Positions 1 through 7,634 are shown, numbered from the stretch's first letter. The stretch is 10,592 nt of DNA from Candidatus Woesearchaeota archaeon (GCA_016177315.1 JACOVN010000079.1:1-10592), one strand, 5' to 3'. The notes: generated by a model from the sequence alone, not told the origin. Made by a program: numbers and translations.

Positions 1-923
1 ACTGGCTGCTGCGGAAGATGGAACATGAGCGCATGGAAAAACGGGAGCAAGGCATTCTTCTCCTCTCGGTTTTCTGCATTCTTCTCCTCCAATTTCTCCT
101 CTACCAGAAAGCTTTTCTCTTACACGGCATTGCCACCATCTGGCAGAACATTCCTTCCCAATTGTTAGCAAAATATTTCCAGGATATAACCATCCTTGAA
201 GTCATTTACCAGATAGGATCTCTCCCCTTTTTCTATGGAATCTACGCGATCTACACGACCGTTTTCGGAGAGCGCATGAGCCGGGAATTCACACTCCTCC
301 TCGCTCTTACCCTTTCCATGGTTCTCCTCCTCTGGCTCAAATTCATCCAGATAGCAGTTGGTTTAGCCTACCTTGGTGTTGTGATGAGTATCCTCTTTGC
401 CCAGTTTACGAAGGTCACCACCCAATACATTGAGAAGACAACATTTTGGTACGTCAAGCCTGGCCTGTATCTCATTTTGATTCCCCTCTTCCTTCTGGCG
501 AATGTTTATCCTGCTCTCCTCTTTGGAAGGCAAACCTTGTATACATCCTTCTCCCCCGGCACACTCGAAGCCATGGAATGGATCAGGCAGCATACAGAGG
601 AAGATGCCACCATTATGGCAACAGACACAGAAGGTCATCTTATCACAGGGCTCGCGAACAGGAAGAATGTGCTGGACAACAACTTCCTGTTCATCCCAGA
701 CGCGGAACAACGATATGCCGCTATGCTGGAAATCTACACCACCACGGATAAACGCAGGGCTATCCAATTGCTCAATGCCTACAATGTCACCTACCTTCTC
801 TTTTCTCCAACTGCTCAGGAGAAGTTCCATGCACTTTCCCTGCCATACTACGATCCCTACTGCCTCAAACCGGAGTACTATGAAGCAATCAAGATCTATA
901 AAGTTCAGTGCGTGGTGGAGTAG
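1..923 (+). CDS. 3' part of a polytopic membrane protein with GT-C/oligosaccharyltransferase-like C-terminal tail
   Basis: The frame is open to the left edge: codons before the ATG at 18 read W-L-L-R-K, like the end of another membrane helix. I therefore treat the gene as truncated by the window, not as starting at 18. Counting from that ATG, hydrophobic segments lie at about residues 13-35, 60-85, 92-127 and 147-169. A soluble tail of about 120 residues follows, beginning T-L-E-A-M-E-W-I-R and including a stretch D-A-T-I-M-A-T-D-T-E-G-H. Many membrane helices followed by a 'WIR..T..DA.I' segment is the architecture of GT-C enzymes such as STT3/AglB and related lipid-linked-sugar transferases. 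The catalytic N-terminal loops would lie outside the window, so enzymatic function cannot be confirmed. A family-2 glycosyltransferase further right fits a surface-glycosylation neighbourhood. It could equally be an uncharacterised membrane protein. The coding call is firm; the family call is weak. Confidence 0.75.
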   Translation, partial: WLLRKMEHERMEKREQGILLLSVFCILLLQFLLYQKAFLLHGIATIWQNIPSQLLAKYFQDITILEVIYQIGSLPFFYGIYAIYTTVFGERMSREFTLLLALTLSMVLLLWLKFIQIAVGLAYLGVVMSILFAQFTKVTTQYIEKTTFWYVKPGLYLILIPLFLLANVYPALLFGRQTLYTSFSPGTLEAMEWIRQHTEEDATIMATDTEGHLITGLANRKNVLDNNFLFIPDAEQRYAAMLEIYTTTDKRRAIQLLNAYNVTYLLFSPTAQEKFHALSLPYYDPYCLKPEYYEAIKIYKVQCVVE

Positions 924-924
924 A

Positions 925-932
925 TTTATATA
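925..932 (+). promoter_or_regulatory. TATA box of the three-gene envelope operon
   Basis: TTTATATA is centred about 26.5 bases before the ATG at 955. This is the archaeal TATA-to-start-site distance, so the transcript would be leaderless or nearly so. The element starts two bases after the stop codon (921-923) of the upstream gene. No ribosome binding site is visible before 955, which agrees with a leaderless message. Confidence 0.65.
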
Positions 933-954
933 GTAAATTCTTTTAAAACCCTCT

Positions 955-1725
955 ATGAAGAAAAGAGGTCAAGTCACCTTCTTTGTTATCCTGGGCATTT
1001 TTCTCTTGGTTGTTGTTGGGCTTTTCTATGCTCAACTGGAGAGGGAGATGGCCATAAAAGCACCACCTTCTCTCTCCTTCGATAGAGGAGCCATTCAGCA
1101 ATACGTAGAGTCCTGCATCGCTTCTATAGGAGAAGAAGCTCTCCAGTGGATAGGGGAGCATAGTGGTTATTTCGAATTGCCTACAGAAGCAGTTACCGGT
1201 AGCCCTCTCCAGGCAGCCTATTACTTCTACCTCGATAAGGATCTGATGCCTTCCAAGGAGCGCATCGAACAAGAGATTTCTCGCTACCTGGATGAGGAGC
1301 TTTTTTTCTGCCTCAAGAATTTTGCCGATTTTCCAGGGATGTATATCATCCCAGACGAGGTTGCCACTACTGCCACCATTCTCGACGAGAGCGTGCTCTT
1401 TGAAGTTCGCATGCCACTGCGCATTCAACAGGAAGCCAGCGAAACAAAAATCTCTCTCTTTAGAAATGAAATGAGGAATATTCGATTGCATGCACTCTAT
1501 GCGATGATGAGAGCTTTCATGGATGAGCAAATGAAGAATCCAGCCTCTGTTTGCCTCAGCTGTCTTCTCAAGCTTGGGATACAGTACGATGTTCATATTG
1601 CTATGCAGCGGTTGGATGATGATGTTGTCCTATTCACTCTTACGGATGCACAATCGAAAATAGACGACCAACCCTATCGTTTTGTCTTTGCAAATAAATA
1701 CAAGCTAGCAGAGATGACACCATGA
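955..1725 (+). CDS. pilin-like N-terminally anchored surface protein of unknown function
   Basis: The protein has 256 residues. It begins M-K-K-R-G-Q-V-T-F-F and continues as one hydrophobic helix to about residue 26. A basic K/R-G-Q stretch directly before a hydrophobic helix resembles the class III (type IV pilin-like) signal of archaeal surface proteins, cut after the Gly. The glutamate usual at position +5 of mature pilins is absent, so it may simply be an N-terminal anchor. The remainder is predicted extracellular, with cysteines at 54, 119, 200 and 203. From memory, proteins with a GQVTxF start followed by 'YVESC..S...EAL..IG...GY' recur in Woesearchaeota-like genomes as hypothetical proteins. 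The gene is first in an operon, with its own TATA box and an ATGA overlap with the zincin gene downstream. It may present or assemble with that protein at the surface; this is inference. Confidence 0.88.
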   Translation: MKKRGQVTFFVILGIFLLVVVGLFYAQLEREMAIKAPPSLSFDRGAIQQYVESCIASIGEEALQWIGEHSGYFELPTEAVTGSPLQAAYYFYLDKDLMPSKERIEQEISRYLDEELFFCLKNFADFPGMYIIPDEVATTATILDESVLFEVRMPLRIQQEASETKISLFRNEMRNIRLHALYAMMRAFMDEQMKNPASVCLSCLLKLGIQYDVHIAMQRLDDDVVLFTLTDAQSKIDDQPYRFVFANKYKLAEMTP

Positions 1726-4184
1726 GAAAGAGCAAGGGGTATTGGGTGTTTGGTATTTTGATGGTAATAGCGCTCTACAGTACCCTTGCTCTTGCTGAAG
1801 AGAAAGAATGGGATTACCAAGATATCGAAACCTACCAGAACAATTATGATGATTTCTACCAAAATTCTGATCCAAGCAAGTGGAACTGGGTAAGTGTCGA
1901 CTGGAAGAACGCAGCATTGCAGGATAGATTGACTCGAGACGCTGCTGCGAGCAAAGCATATCTCGGGCATTTAGGTTGCAATAACTGCAAGGTTGAAGTA
2001 TCAAGCCTTCAAGTATATCCGGGAGTGAAGCCATTGCAATACTCAGATAAAGGTATCTCTTACCAGAACAGTTTTGTCTCTCCAGGCAAATATCCTTCTG
2101 GAACAGCATTTATAGCTACAGACGAAGGCATTGAAGTCAGAATCCCCGAAGGAGTAACAAACCTCAAGATTCCTAAGACCGATACCTTCCTTCTTCATAC
2201 AGGAGAGCCTATGATTGAAGCTACTCGGAGAGATACCAGCAGTCCATGGAAACAGAACATTATGCGAATGGGGAGAAAAGTGACTTTAGAAGATGGGACC
2301 ACTGTTAGTGGGAGCCTCTTCTTTGACAAAGAAAAGGTCTACGTGAAAAGCTCAGCCGGTATTGCAGTGATAAATGGTGTGAGCATTGAAAGTAGTGGGG
2401 GATCGGGGGTTACGAGAGTATTTTTTGATGGAAAACCCCATCCTGAATCGAAAATTAGCTATGTTTCTCTTAGTACTACAGAAAAAATGATGACTGCCAA
2501 AGCCATAGACGCACATATCTATTTATCTTTTGGGGAAAATAACCCTTTATTTAAGATAGAGAAACAAGATTCTCCTGTAGATTTTAGGCTTGAGCAAGAA
2601 GTGCAATTAACAGTACAAAACCGCGACCAAGAAGGCCTCATTCCGCTGGTGCGCATACGAAAAACAGGAGACAGAAGCGACTATCATGTACGATCAGGAT
2701 TAGTAGAGTTTGAATACTCCGGACATTTCGACAGAATGGAGTGGTACCCTCTTCCACCAGCTGCTTATCCTACCAGTTCTCCCATGGCTCTCCTTCTTGA
2801 GGATAAAGAGGGAGTTGATTTATTCGGGTCGACTGATGGAAAACCGAATTTTCTTATCACAAACTATAACGAGCTTATAGCAATGGGAACTCTACCCGAT
2901 ACAGAAGGGACCTTTACTAGAAATGTTATTCCCCATGAGAGGGGTGGTTCTTCTCCAGATATCGCTCCTGGCAGGTACAGCGAACGGCTGGACTTCAACT
3001 ATGATGCATTTACTATCAAGGCTTTTCGGCAAGACTTTCCCCGCATCCAGCTTACTGGGGCTATAAACCCAACTGTCGTTAAGCGCCTTTCTGATGCTCT
3101 CCACGATCTGCCCCCGGCTGTGGTGGCAAGCGTAGAAGAAATTATAGTATACACAGACGAAGAATATGAGAAGGCATCCCCAGAAAATAGCGGAGCTTGG
3201 ACATCAAGCGATAGAATCATGAGGCTAAAATTAAGCACTTTAGGGGAATCAACAGTTTATCACGAAGCTGCACATGATTTGACCTTTCTTCTCCAGCAGC
3301 AGAAGAGACGGCAACAAGCTCAACAAAATTATCTCTACGGCAACAATGTTCTATTGGATTCGCAATTAGAAGCGCTCACCAAGAAATACCAGCTAGAGAA
3401 AAAACCTTTGGACAAAATTGACGAGCTTCTGCATGCTTCCAACCTTCCACCTGATGCAAGAGTAGCACTGCAGGATATCGCTCAGCAGTTTCAAAGGAAT
3501 GTAGAAACAATGGAGGCATACGATGCGCAAATAGAACGCTCTTTCGAATACCGATGGATAGATATTGCTGGTAATGTTTATGGTAAAGACCTGGGTCCGA
3601 AAACAGTGGGAGGAAATGTATTTGGTTTAGGGCAGCTTTCAGTCGCATGGAAGGATGGGACTTCCGGGCCCAGAAATGGTTGTGTACGAGCCTATGGCTG
3701 CAACAATTTTTTTGAAGATGTCGCAACCTTTGTCGAATACGCCGATATGCCTTCCTTTTTTACGCCATTTACTAACCAGGATCCAAGAGAAGCTCGAGTT
3801 TTGAGGTTCCAGACACTAAATGAAATTCCCCTCTACTTTCGAACACAGCTTTTGACTAATATCGATGTAAACGATGTACGAACAACAACACAAACCATAA
3901 CCCACTGGTCACCGGATAAGGCCAATTGGATGCCCTTATCTATTCTAACGGTAGATACAGGAAAATTTAAGGGGTACGATCCAGAGAAAACTACAAAAGA
4001 AATTATCACGAAACTCGATAACAATGGAGATGCAAGTGTTCTCTATGAAGCTGCTCGTGAGCATAAAACTACTGTTACCAATGCAGAGTACGATTCCCGC
4101 TATAAGGAAAAGGTAAAATTATTATGTGGGCATAAATTTATAGGGGTGAAGACATGCCAAGCCATCCTCGGGGGAACACCATGA
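1722..4184 (+). CDS. large secreted putative zinc metallopeptidase (HEAAH zincin)
   Basis: The protein has 820 residues. It starts with a clear signal peptide (basic M-R-K-S-K, hydrophobic core, probable cleavage after A-L-A near residue 25). Residues about 100-300 are rich in short beta-strand-like segments with G/T turns and may be a beta-solenoid or beta-sandwich. A zincin motif H-E-A-A-H lies at residues 514-518, preceded by the strand-like S-T-V-Y. Residues about 520-620 are charged and probably helical or coiled. E665 in F-F-E-D-V-A-T-F-V-E, followed by an aromatic-rich segment, resembles the third zinc ligand of gluzincins in anthrax lethal factor-like proteins. The spacing of about 150 residues would need the helical insert to loop out. 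Cysteines at the far C-terminus (CGHK...TCQ) could form a disulfide. Start: ATGA overlap with the preceding gene. I recognise no named family; substrate unknown. Confidence 0.9.
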   Translation: MRKSKGYWVFGILMVIALYSTLALAEEKEWDYQDIETYQNNYDDFYQNSDPSKWNWVSVDWKNAALQDRLTRDAAASKAYLGHLGCNNCKVEVSSLQVYPGVKPLQYSDKGISYQNSFVSPGKYPSGTAFIATDEGIEVRIPEGVTNLKIPKTDTFLLHTGEPMIEATRRDTSSPWKQNIMRMGRKVTLEDGTTVSGSLFFDKEKVYVKSSAGIAVINGVSIESSGGSGVTRVFFDGKPHPESKISYVSLSTTEKMMTAKAIDAHIYLSFGENNPLFKIEKQDSPVDFRLEQEVQLTVQNRDQEGLIPLVRIRKTGDRSDYHVRSGLVEFEYSGHFDRMEWYPLPPAAYPTSSPMALLLEDKEGVDLFGSTDGKPNFLITNYNELIAMGTLPDTEGTFTRNVIPHERGGSSPDIAPGRYSERLDFNYDAFTIKAFRQDFPRIQLTGAINPTVVKRLSDALHDLPPAVVASVEEIIVYTDEEYEKASPENSGAWTSSDRIMRLKLSTLGESTVYHEAAHDLTFLLQQQKRRQQAQQNYLYGNNVLLDSQLEALTKKYQLEKKPLDKIDELLHASNLPPDARVALQDIAQQFQRNVETMEAYDAQIERSFEYRWIDIAGNVYGKDLGPKTVGGNVFGLGQLSVAWKDGTSGPRNGCVRAYGCNNFFEDVATFVEYADMPSFFTPFTNQDPREARVLRFQTLNEIPLYFRTQLLTNIDVNDVRTTTQTITHWSPDKANWMPLSILTVDTGKFKGYDPEKTTKEIITKLDNNGDASVLYEAAREHKTTVTNAEYDSRYKEKVKLLCGHKFIGVKTCQAILGGTP

Positions 4185-4786
4185 GAAAATACCTGCTCTT
4201 CCTCTTCAGCGTTATGCTGCTCTCGATGTCCGTGTACGCTGCCATGGATCATTACTATGAGATTGCCCTCCACTATAACCGTGGAGAGATCTCCCTTCAG
4301 GCTCTTCGCGTCTTGCCAGTAACTAGCGAAGAGAGGAAAGAGAATCTTCCCGGAGGTTTCATCGCAGAGGTAAAAGCTGCTGGCAATGAGGTGTTGAATG
4401 TAACATTCTTTGATGTCCCCCTTGTTGTTCTCTATGATTTCTTCGATAACGGAACAGGGGAGGCTACTGGAGGAGGGATACTCGAGCTCAACGAAACAGA
4501 TGTTCTGCTCAGCATTCCCTATTTTCCCAACGCCAAGGAAATCAACATTTACGACAGTTCCATGACAAAGAAATTAACGATTGATGTCTCTCCTTACGCA
4601 AAGCAGGGCGAAGAAAAAAGAGAAACAGAAATACCAAAGGAACAAGGGAGAGAGGAGAAAGAGCTACCATCCAAAGAGAGAGAGGAAACGAAATCTGAAG
4701 AACAGAGGAAGTATTTCCTCATCGGGCTCATCGTTCTGGTCTTCTTGTTGGCTATTCTCTTCTGGCGGCATTTTGAAAGAGGTTGA
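4181..4786 (+). CDS. type I membrane protein with signal peptide, small ectodomain and charged stalk
   Basis: The protein has 201 residues. An N-terminal signal peptide (M-R-K-Y-L-L-F-L-F-S..., cut near A20/A21) is followed by a probably beta-rich ectodomain to about residue 138. A highly charged Glu/Lys/Arg stalk (about 142-177) and one C-terminal helix (about 178-195, then R-H-F-E-R-G) follow. The ectodomain has three N-x-T sequons, at 73, 90 and 104. I chose the ATG at 4181 over an in-frame ATG at 4154 because it overlaps the zincin stop as ATGA, has GGGGG six bases upstream (4170-4174), and starts exactly at the signal peptide. Function is unknown. The same architecture is used by anchored accessory or receptor subunits, and its translational coupling to the zincin suggests a partner or membrane tether for that protein. 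This is inference from context only. Confidence 0.88.
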   Translation: MRKYLLFLFSVMLLSMSVYAAMDHYYEIALHYNRGEISLQALRVLPVTSEERKENLPGGFIAEVKAAGNEVLNVTFFDVPLVVLYDFFDNGTGEATGGGILELNETDVLLSIPYFPNAKEINIYDSSMTKKLTIDVSPYAKQGEEKRETEIPKEQGREEKELPSKEREETKSEEQRKYFLIGLIVLVFLLAILFWRHFERG

Positions 4787-4839
4787 AGAAATAGGCTCGT
4801 GTTCCCCGCCTTCTGCCTTTTTAAGCCAAAACAGCAACC

Positions 4840-4848
4840 TTTAAAAAT
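4840..4848 (+). promoter_or_regulatory. TATA box of the glycosyltransferase-thioredoxin operon
   Basis: TTTAAAAAT, preceded by a CC-containing stretch, lies about 45 bases before the ATG at 4889. Transcription would start near 4870, leaving a leader of roughly 19 bases that contains GAGG (4878-4881) seven bases before the start codon. The 102-base gap after the previous gene and a T5 run at 4818-4822 (a possible weak archaeal terminator) also suggest a new transcription unit. Confidence 0.5.
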
Positions 4849-4888
4849 CTCCCCAGATTTGAGGGGAAAGAAGCATAGAGGCTTTACG

Positions 4889-6130
4889 ATGGCGATTACA
4901 CCAGGAGAATTACTGCTTTATGTCTGTTCCTACTTTAGCCTCTTCACTGCCATTTTTTTCTTCATCACGTTCTTCGAGGACAAGAAGAAATTGCGAAACC
5001 CAAAACTGCAGTATTTTCCAAGCGTTTCCGTTATTGTCCCTGCGTATAACGAGGAGAAGACCATTACCAAGACCATCCAATCCCTTCTCAAGCTGGACTA
5101 TCCAAAAGGAAAATTAGAAATTATTGTTGTGGACGATGGGAGCAAAGATAGCACCTATAGCAGTGCGAAGCAATTTGTCCCTTTTGGTGTCAAGGTTTTT
5201 ACGAAGGCAAACAGCGGAAAGGGCGATAGCTTGAACTTTGGATTGGCAAGAATTTCTGGAGAGTTCGTTGCCTGTCTGGATGCAGATTCCATTGTCGAAA
5301 GAGGGTGCCTAAAGAAAATGCTTGGATATTTTGAAGATTCCCAAGTTATGGCTGTCACCCCATCCATGAAAATTTTCAGTCCAACAGGGCTGTTACAGAG
5401 AATACAGGCTATAGAATATCTTTTAGGTGTGTATTTGCGTAAGGTATTTTCCTACCTCGGTAGCATCCATGTGACGCCAGGACCGTTCACCATTTTCCGG
5501 AAATCCTTCTTTGACTTGTATGGTGGCTATGATACCCACAATTTGACTGAGGACATAGAGATTGCCTTGCGCATCCAGAGCCATAAGTTCCATATCGAGA
5601 ACAGCATGGATGCGAATGTTTGGACGATTGGTCCTAATACTTTCAGCAGTCTTTTACGTCAAAGACTGAGATGGTATATTGGTTTTTTAGACAACATACA
5701 GGAATATAAGCACCTCTTCTCTCGGAAATATGGCAACCTGGGTGTCTTCTTTCTCCCGGGGGTTTTTGTCTCTACTGCTTTGGTCATTGCCCTTCTTTTC
5801 TATCTAGTGTACAAAACTCTGACCAGATTCTATACGGAATTTCTGGATCTTCTGGCCATTAACTTCGATATATGGCCTCTGCTCAAACTCGAATTCAAAC
5901 CATTCTTTCTGAATGTTGATCCCTTGATGGTTCTTTCCATCATTTCTCTCACCATTGCTACCATGATCATCTACCTTGCCAGAAAGTATTCCAAGGAACA
6001 GTCTCGTTGGACCTTTTCCTACTTCCTCTACCTCGTCCTCTACCTCCCCCTCTATGCGTTCTGGTGGCTACTCTCCTCAGGCTATAAGCTTTCTGGAAAG
6101 AGCATTGCCTGGGGGAGGAAAGGGGAATGA
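4889..6130 (+). CDS. membrane family-2 glycosyltransferase (processive-type, hyaluronan/cellulose synthase-like)
   Basis: The protein has 413 residues: one N-terminal helix (about 7-29), a cytoplasmic GT-A catalytic domain, and about three C-terminal helices (about 284-308, 345-363, 376-396). The GT2 signature is complete. P-A-Y-N-E-E is at 51-56, V-D-D-G-S at 81-85, the metal- and nucleotide-binding D-A-D at 131-133, and T-P-G-P in the acceptor region at 196-199. The catalytic-base motif T-E-D is at 220-222 and Q-R-L-R-W at 258-262. Q-x-x-R-W is the hallmark of synthase-type GT2 enzymes that pass the product through or along the membrane. The sugar donor and product cannot be read from sequence. 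I chose the ATG at 4889 because GAGG precedes it and the helix follows closely; a frame extension to 4799 has no supporting signal. The gene overlaps the thioredoxin-like gene by ATGA. Confidence 0.95.
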   Translation: MAITPGELLLYVCSYFSLFTAIFFFITFFEDKKKLRNPKLQYFPSVSVIVPAYNEEKTITKTIQSLLKLDYPKGKLEIIVVDDGSKDSTYSSAKQFVPFGVKVFTKANSGKGDSLNFGLARISGEFVACLDADSIVERGCLKKMLGYFEDSQVMAVTPSMKIFSPTGLLQRIQAIEYLLGVYLRKVFSYLGSIHVTPGPFTIFRKSFFDLYGGYDTHNLTEDIEIALRIQSHKFHIENSMDANVWTIGPNTFSSLLRQRLRWYIGFLDNIQEYKHLFSRKYGNLGVFFLPGVFVSTALVIALLFYLVYKTLTRFYTEFLDLLAINFDIWPLLKLEFKPFFLNVDPLMVLSIISLTIATMIIYLARKYSKEQSRWTFSYFLYLVLYLPLYAFWWLLSSGYKLSGKSIAWGRKGE

Positions 6131-6774
6131 CCCAAGACAGGCAGAGATTGGATAAAAATAAGTACTTGGCAGCATTAGCCATAACAACCCTCATTTTTCT
6201 TCTTGGAATCTTTATCGGGAATAAAATTAGTCAAGCAAAATTGAGCAATATAGACACGTTAGAGCGTGAGATCCGAACAGATGTCCTGGGAGCAGAGTTG
6301 CAGTATCGCCTCATTTTAGAAAATCCATGCAATGTTACGGATCCTGGAGTATTGACTGAACAATTGTACGAAATTGGCTCTCGGCTGGATTTTATGGAGA
6401 GTGAGTTGGGAAAGGACAACCAGCAGGTACTGGGGTTGAAGGAATTTTATTCGATGCTGGAAATTCAGCATTGGCTCCTCTTAAGGAGAACGAAGGCGGT
6501 GTGCAACAAAGAGTATGACTTAATTCTATACTTCTACTCCAACTTAGGGGACTGCGACGCATGCGAACTGCAGGGCCATGTGCTCAACTACATGCATGAG
6601 AAATACCCGGAAATTAATATCTACTCTTTCGATATTAATATGCAAAATCCCGTCCTACAAACCATCAGAGACCTATACCGGATTCAAACTCCTCCAACCT
6701 TGATCATCAATGATAAAGTTTCTGTAGGATTTATGAACAGCCAGACAGTAGAAGAAGCCCTTGAATTGGCCTAA
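6127..6774 (+). CDS. membrane-anchored thioredoxin-fold protein
   Basis: The protein has 215 residues. A short basic N-terminus is followed by one membrane helix (about 13-31), a helical linker region (about 38-120) and a thioredoxin-like domain (about 130-215). The domain shows a strand L-I-L-Y-F-Y, the redox pair C143-D-A-C146, and the cis-proline segment T-P-P-T at 188-191, the three landmarks of the fold. Two further cysteines (C68, C126) lie in the linker. The orientation predicted from the basic N-terminus puts the domain outside the cell, where it could make or isomerise disulfides. That would suit the cysteine-rich lipoprotein encoded at 8586, though no direct link is shown. The start is set by an ATGA overlap with the glycosyltransferase, so the two are translationally coupled. 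The 3' end overlaps the convergent MBF1 gene by four bases. Confidence 0.9.
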   Translation: MTQDRQRLDKNKYLAALAITTLIFLLGIFIGNKISQAKLSNIDTLEREIRTDVLGAELQYRLILENPCNVTDPGVLTEQLYEIGSRLDFMESELGKDNQQVLGLKEFYSMLEIQHWLLLRRTKAVCNKEYDLILYFYSNLGDCDACELQGHVLNYMHEKYPEINIYSFDINMQNPVLQTIRDLYRIQTPPTLIINDKVSVGFMNSQTVEEALELA

Positions 6775-7229
6775 CCATGCTTCTGCTTGAGAATATCCCC
6801 GATTGTTAATGCTCCAGAACCAGCTTTCTTCTCCTCATGAATTTCCTCGTGCTGCTCTACCAGTTTGATGTGCAATGCTTTCTCCAGCCTCCTTGCTAGG
6901 TGAATGCTTGGCTCTACCCTGCCGGATTCTATTTTATGGAGAAGGGATTCCTTCTCTGCCAATTGCTTTGCCAATTCCTCCTGAGTCAAACTTTTGTGCT
7001 CCCTAGCCCTTTTTACCCTCTCACCAAAATCCTCTACAATGAGCTCTATGATCTCCTTTTGCGGCCTTTCAGGTTTTTTCTCCTGTTTTTGCTTCTGTGC
7101 AAAAACTCTTGGTGTACGCAGGACCTTGCCAAATTTGGTACATTCCTTGCAGACATCCATCTCCACTCCTTCAACGATTCCCTTAAACTTTGCTTCCTTT
7201 CCACACAGATCGCAGCTTGCCATATTCAT
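6771..7229 (-). CDS. archaeal multiprotein bridging factor 1 homologue (zinc ribbon plus HTH)
   Basis: The protein has 152 residues. An N-terminal zinc ribbon has ligand pairs C6-x2-C9 and C27-x2-C30. A basic Lys/Gln-rich linker (about 44-59) and a cro/C1-type helix-turn-helix (about 67-123, with S-L-T-Q-E-E-L-A and K-I-E-S-G-R) follow. This order and size match archaeal MBF1, a transcription-associated factor related to the eukaryotic coactivator that bridges TBP and activators; in archaea its role is less settled and may involve ribosomes. The last 25 residues are a charged tail ending G-D-I-L-K-Q-K-H-G. The start codon directly follows the stop of the YjbQ gene, with GGAAGG five bases before it. 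A second ATG two codons later (7223) is also possible. Family assignment is strong. Confidence 0.93.
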   Translation of the reverse strand: MNMASCDLCGKEAKFKGIVEGVEMDVCKECTKFGKVLRTPRVFAQKQKQEKKPERPQKEIIELIVEDFGERVKRAREHKSLTQEELAKQLAEKESLLHKIESGRVEPSIHLARRLEKALHIKLVEQHEEIHEEKKAGSGALTIGDILKQKHG

Positions 7230-7634
7230 TCAGCCTTCCAAAACTTTCACGATAACCTTTCTTTCCCTGGGCCCGTCAAAGTCGCAGAGGAAAATGGACT
7301 GCCAAGTTCCTAACTGGAGTTTCCCATTTTTAATGATAACGGTTTCTGACGGCCCGAGTAAGGACGCCTTGATGTGCGCATGAGCATTATTATCTATTGT
7401 ATCATGTAGCCACCCTCCATGTTTTTCTACCATCTTGTTGAGCGCTGTAAGCAAATCGTTGCCGACATTGGAGTCGGCTCCTTCGTTAATAACAATGGCA
7501 GCAGTAGCATGAGGCACATAAACAACACATATTCCTTCCTTGACTTTGCCTTCTGCTACAATACGTTCCACTTGCTCTGTAATATTCACGATAGATTCTT
7601 CTGCCCTGGTAGAAATCTGGAATTCTTGGATCAT
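7230..7634 (-). CDS. YjbQ/UPF0047 family protein (secondary thiamine-phosphate synthase-type)
   Basis: The protein has 134 residues, the usual length of this single-domain family. Family motifs are all present: P-H-A-T-A-A-I (41-47), the acidic E-G-A-D-S-N-V-G-N-D (51-60), H-D-T-I-D-N-N-A-H-A-H (77-87) followed by S-L-L-G-P-S, and W-Q-S-I-F-L-C-D-F-D-G-P-R (111-123). The conserved His and Asp residues line the proposed metal and active site. E. coli YjbQ has low thiamine-phosphate synthase activity in vitro, but the physiological role across archaea is not established, so the name is provisional. The gene lies 45 bases downstream of tRNA-Cys on the same strand and is followed without a gap by MBF1. 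No convincing TATA box precedes it, so read-through from the tRNA promoter is possible. Confidence 0.94.
   Translation of the reverse strand: MIQEFQISTRAEESIVNITEQVERIVAEGKVKEGICVVYVPHATAAIVINEGADSNVGNDLLTALNKMVEKHGGWLHDTIDNNAHAHIKASLLGPSETVIIKNGKLQLGTWQSIFLCDFDGPRERKVIVKVLEG

Noticed and set aside
363-830. Antisense open frame within the first gene
   Set aside because: It lies opposite a well-supported membrane protein, with a composition typical of a complementary-frame artefact and no motif.
943-1596. 217-codon minus-strand frame opposite the pilin-like gene
   Set aside because: The plus-strand gene has a promoter, an anchor helix and an operon overlap; the minus frame has none of these.
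4154-4180. Earlier in-frame start for the anchored 201-residue protein
   Set aside because: It would put polar residues before the signal peptide and lacks the ATGA coupling and GGGGG spacing seen at 4181.
4850-4867. TCCCC/GGGGA inverted repeat with an eight-base loop before the glycosyltransferase
   Set aside because: Only five pairs, lying mostly upstream of the predicted start site and without a following T run, so neither a terminator nor a leader structure is well supported.
4799-4888. N-terminal extension of the glycosyltransferase by 30 residues
   Set aside because: It spans the TATA-like element and the leader, is not family-like, and the ATG at 4889 has a ribosome-binding sequence.
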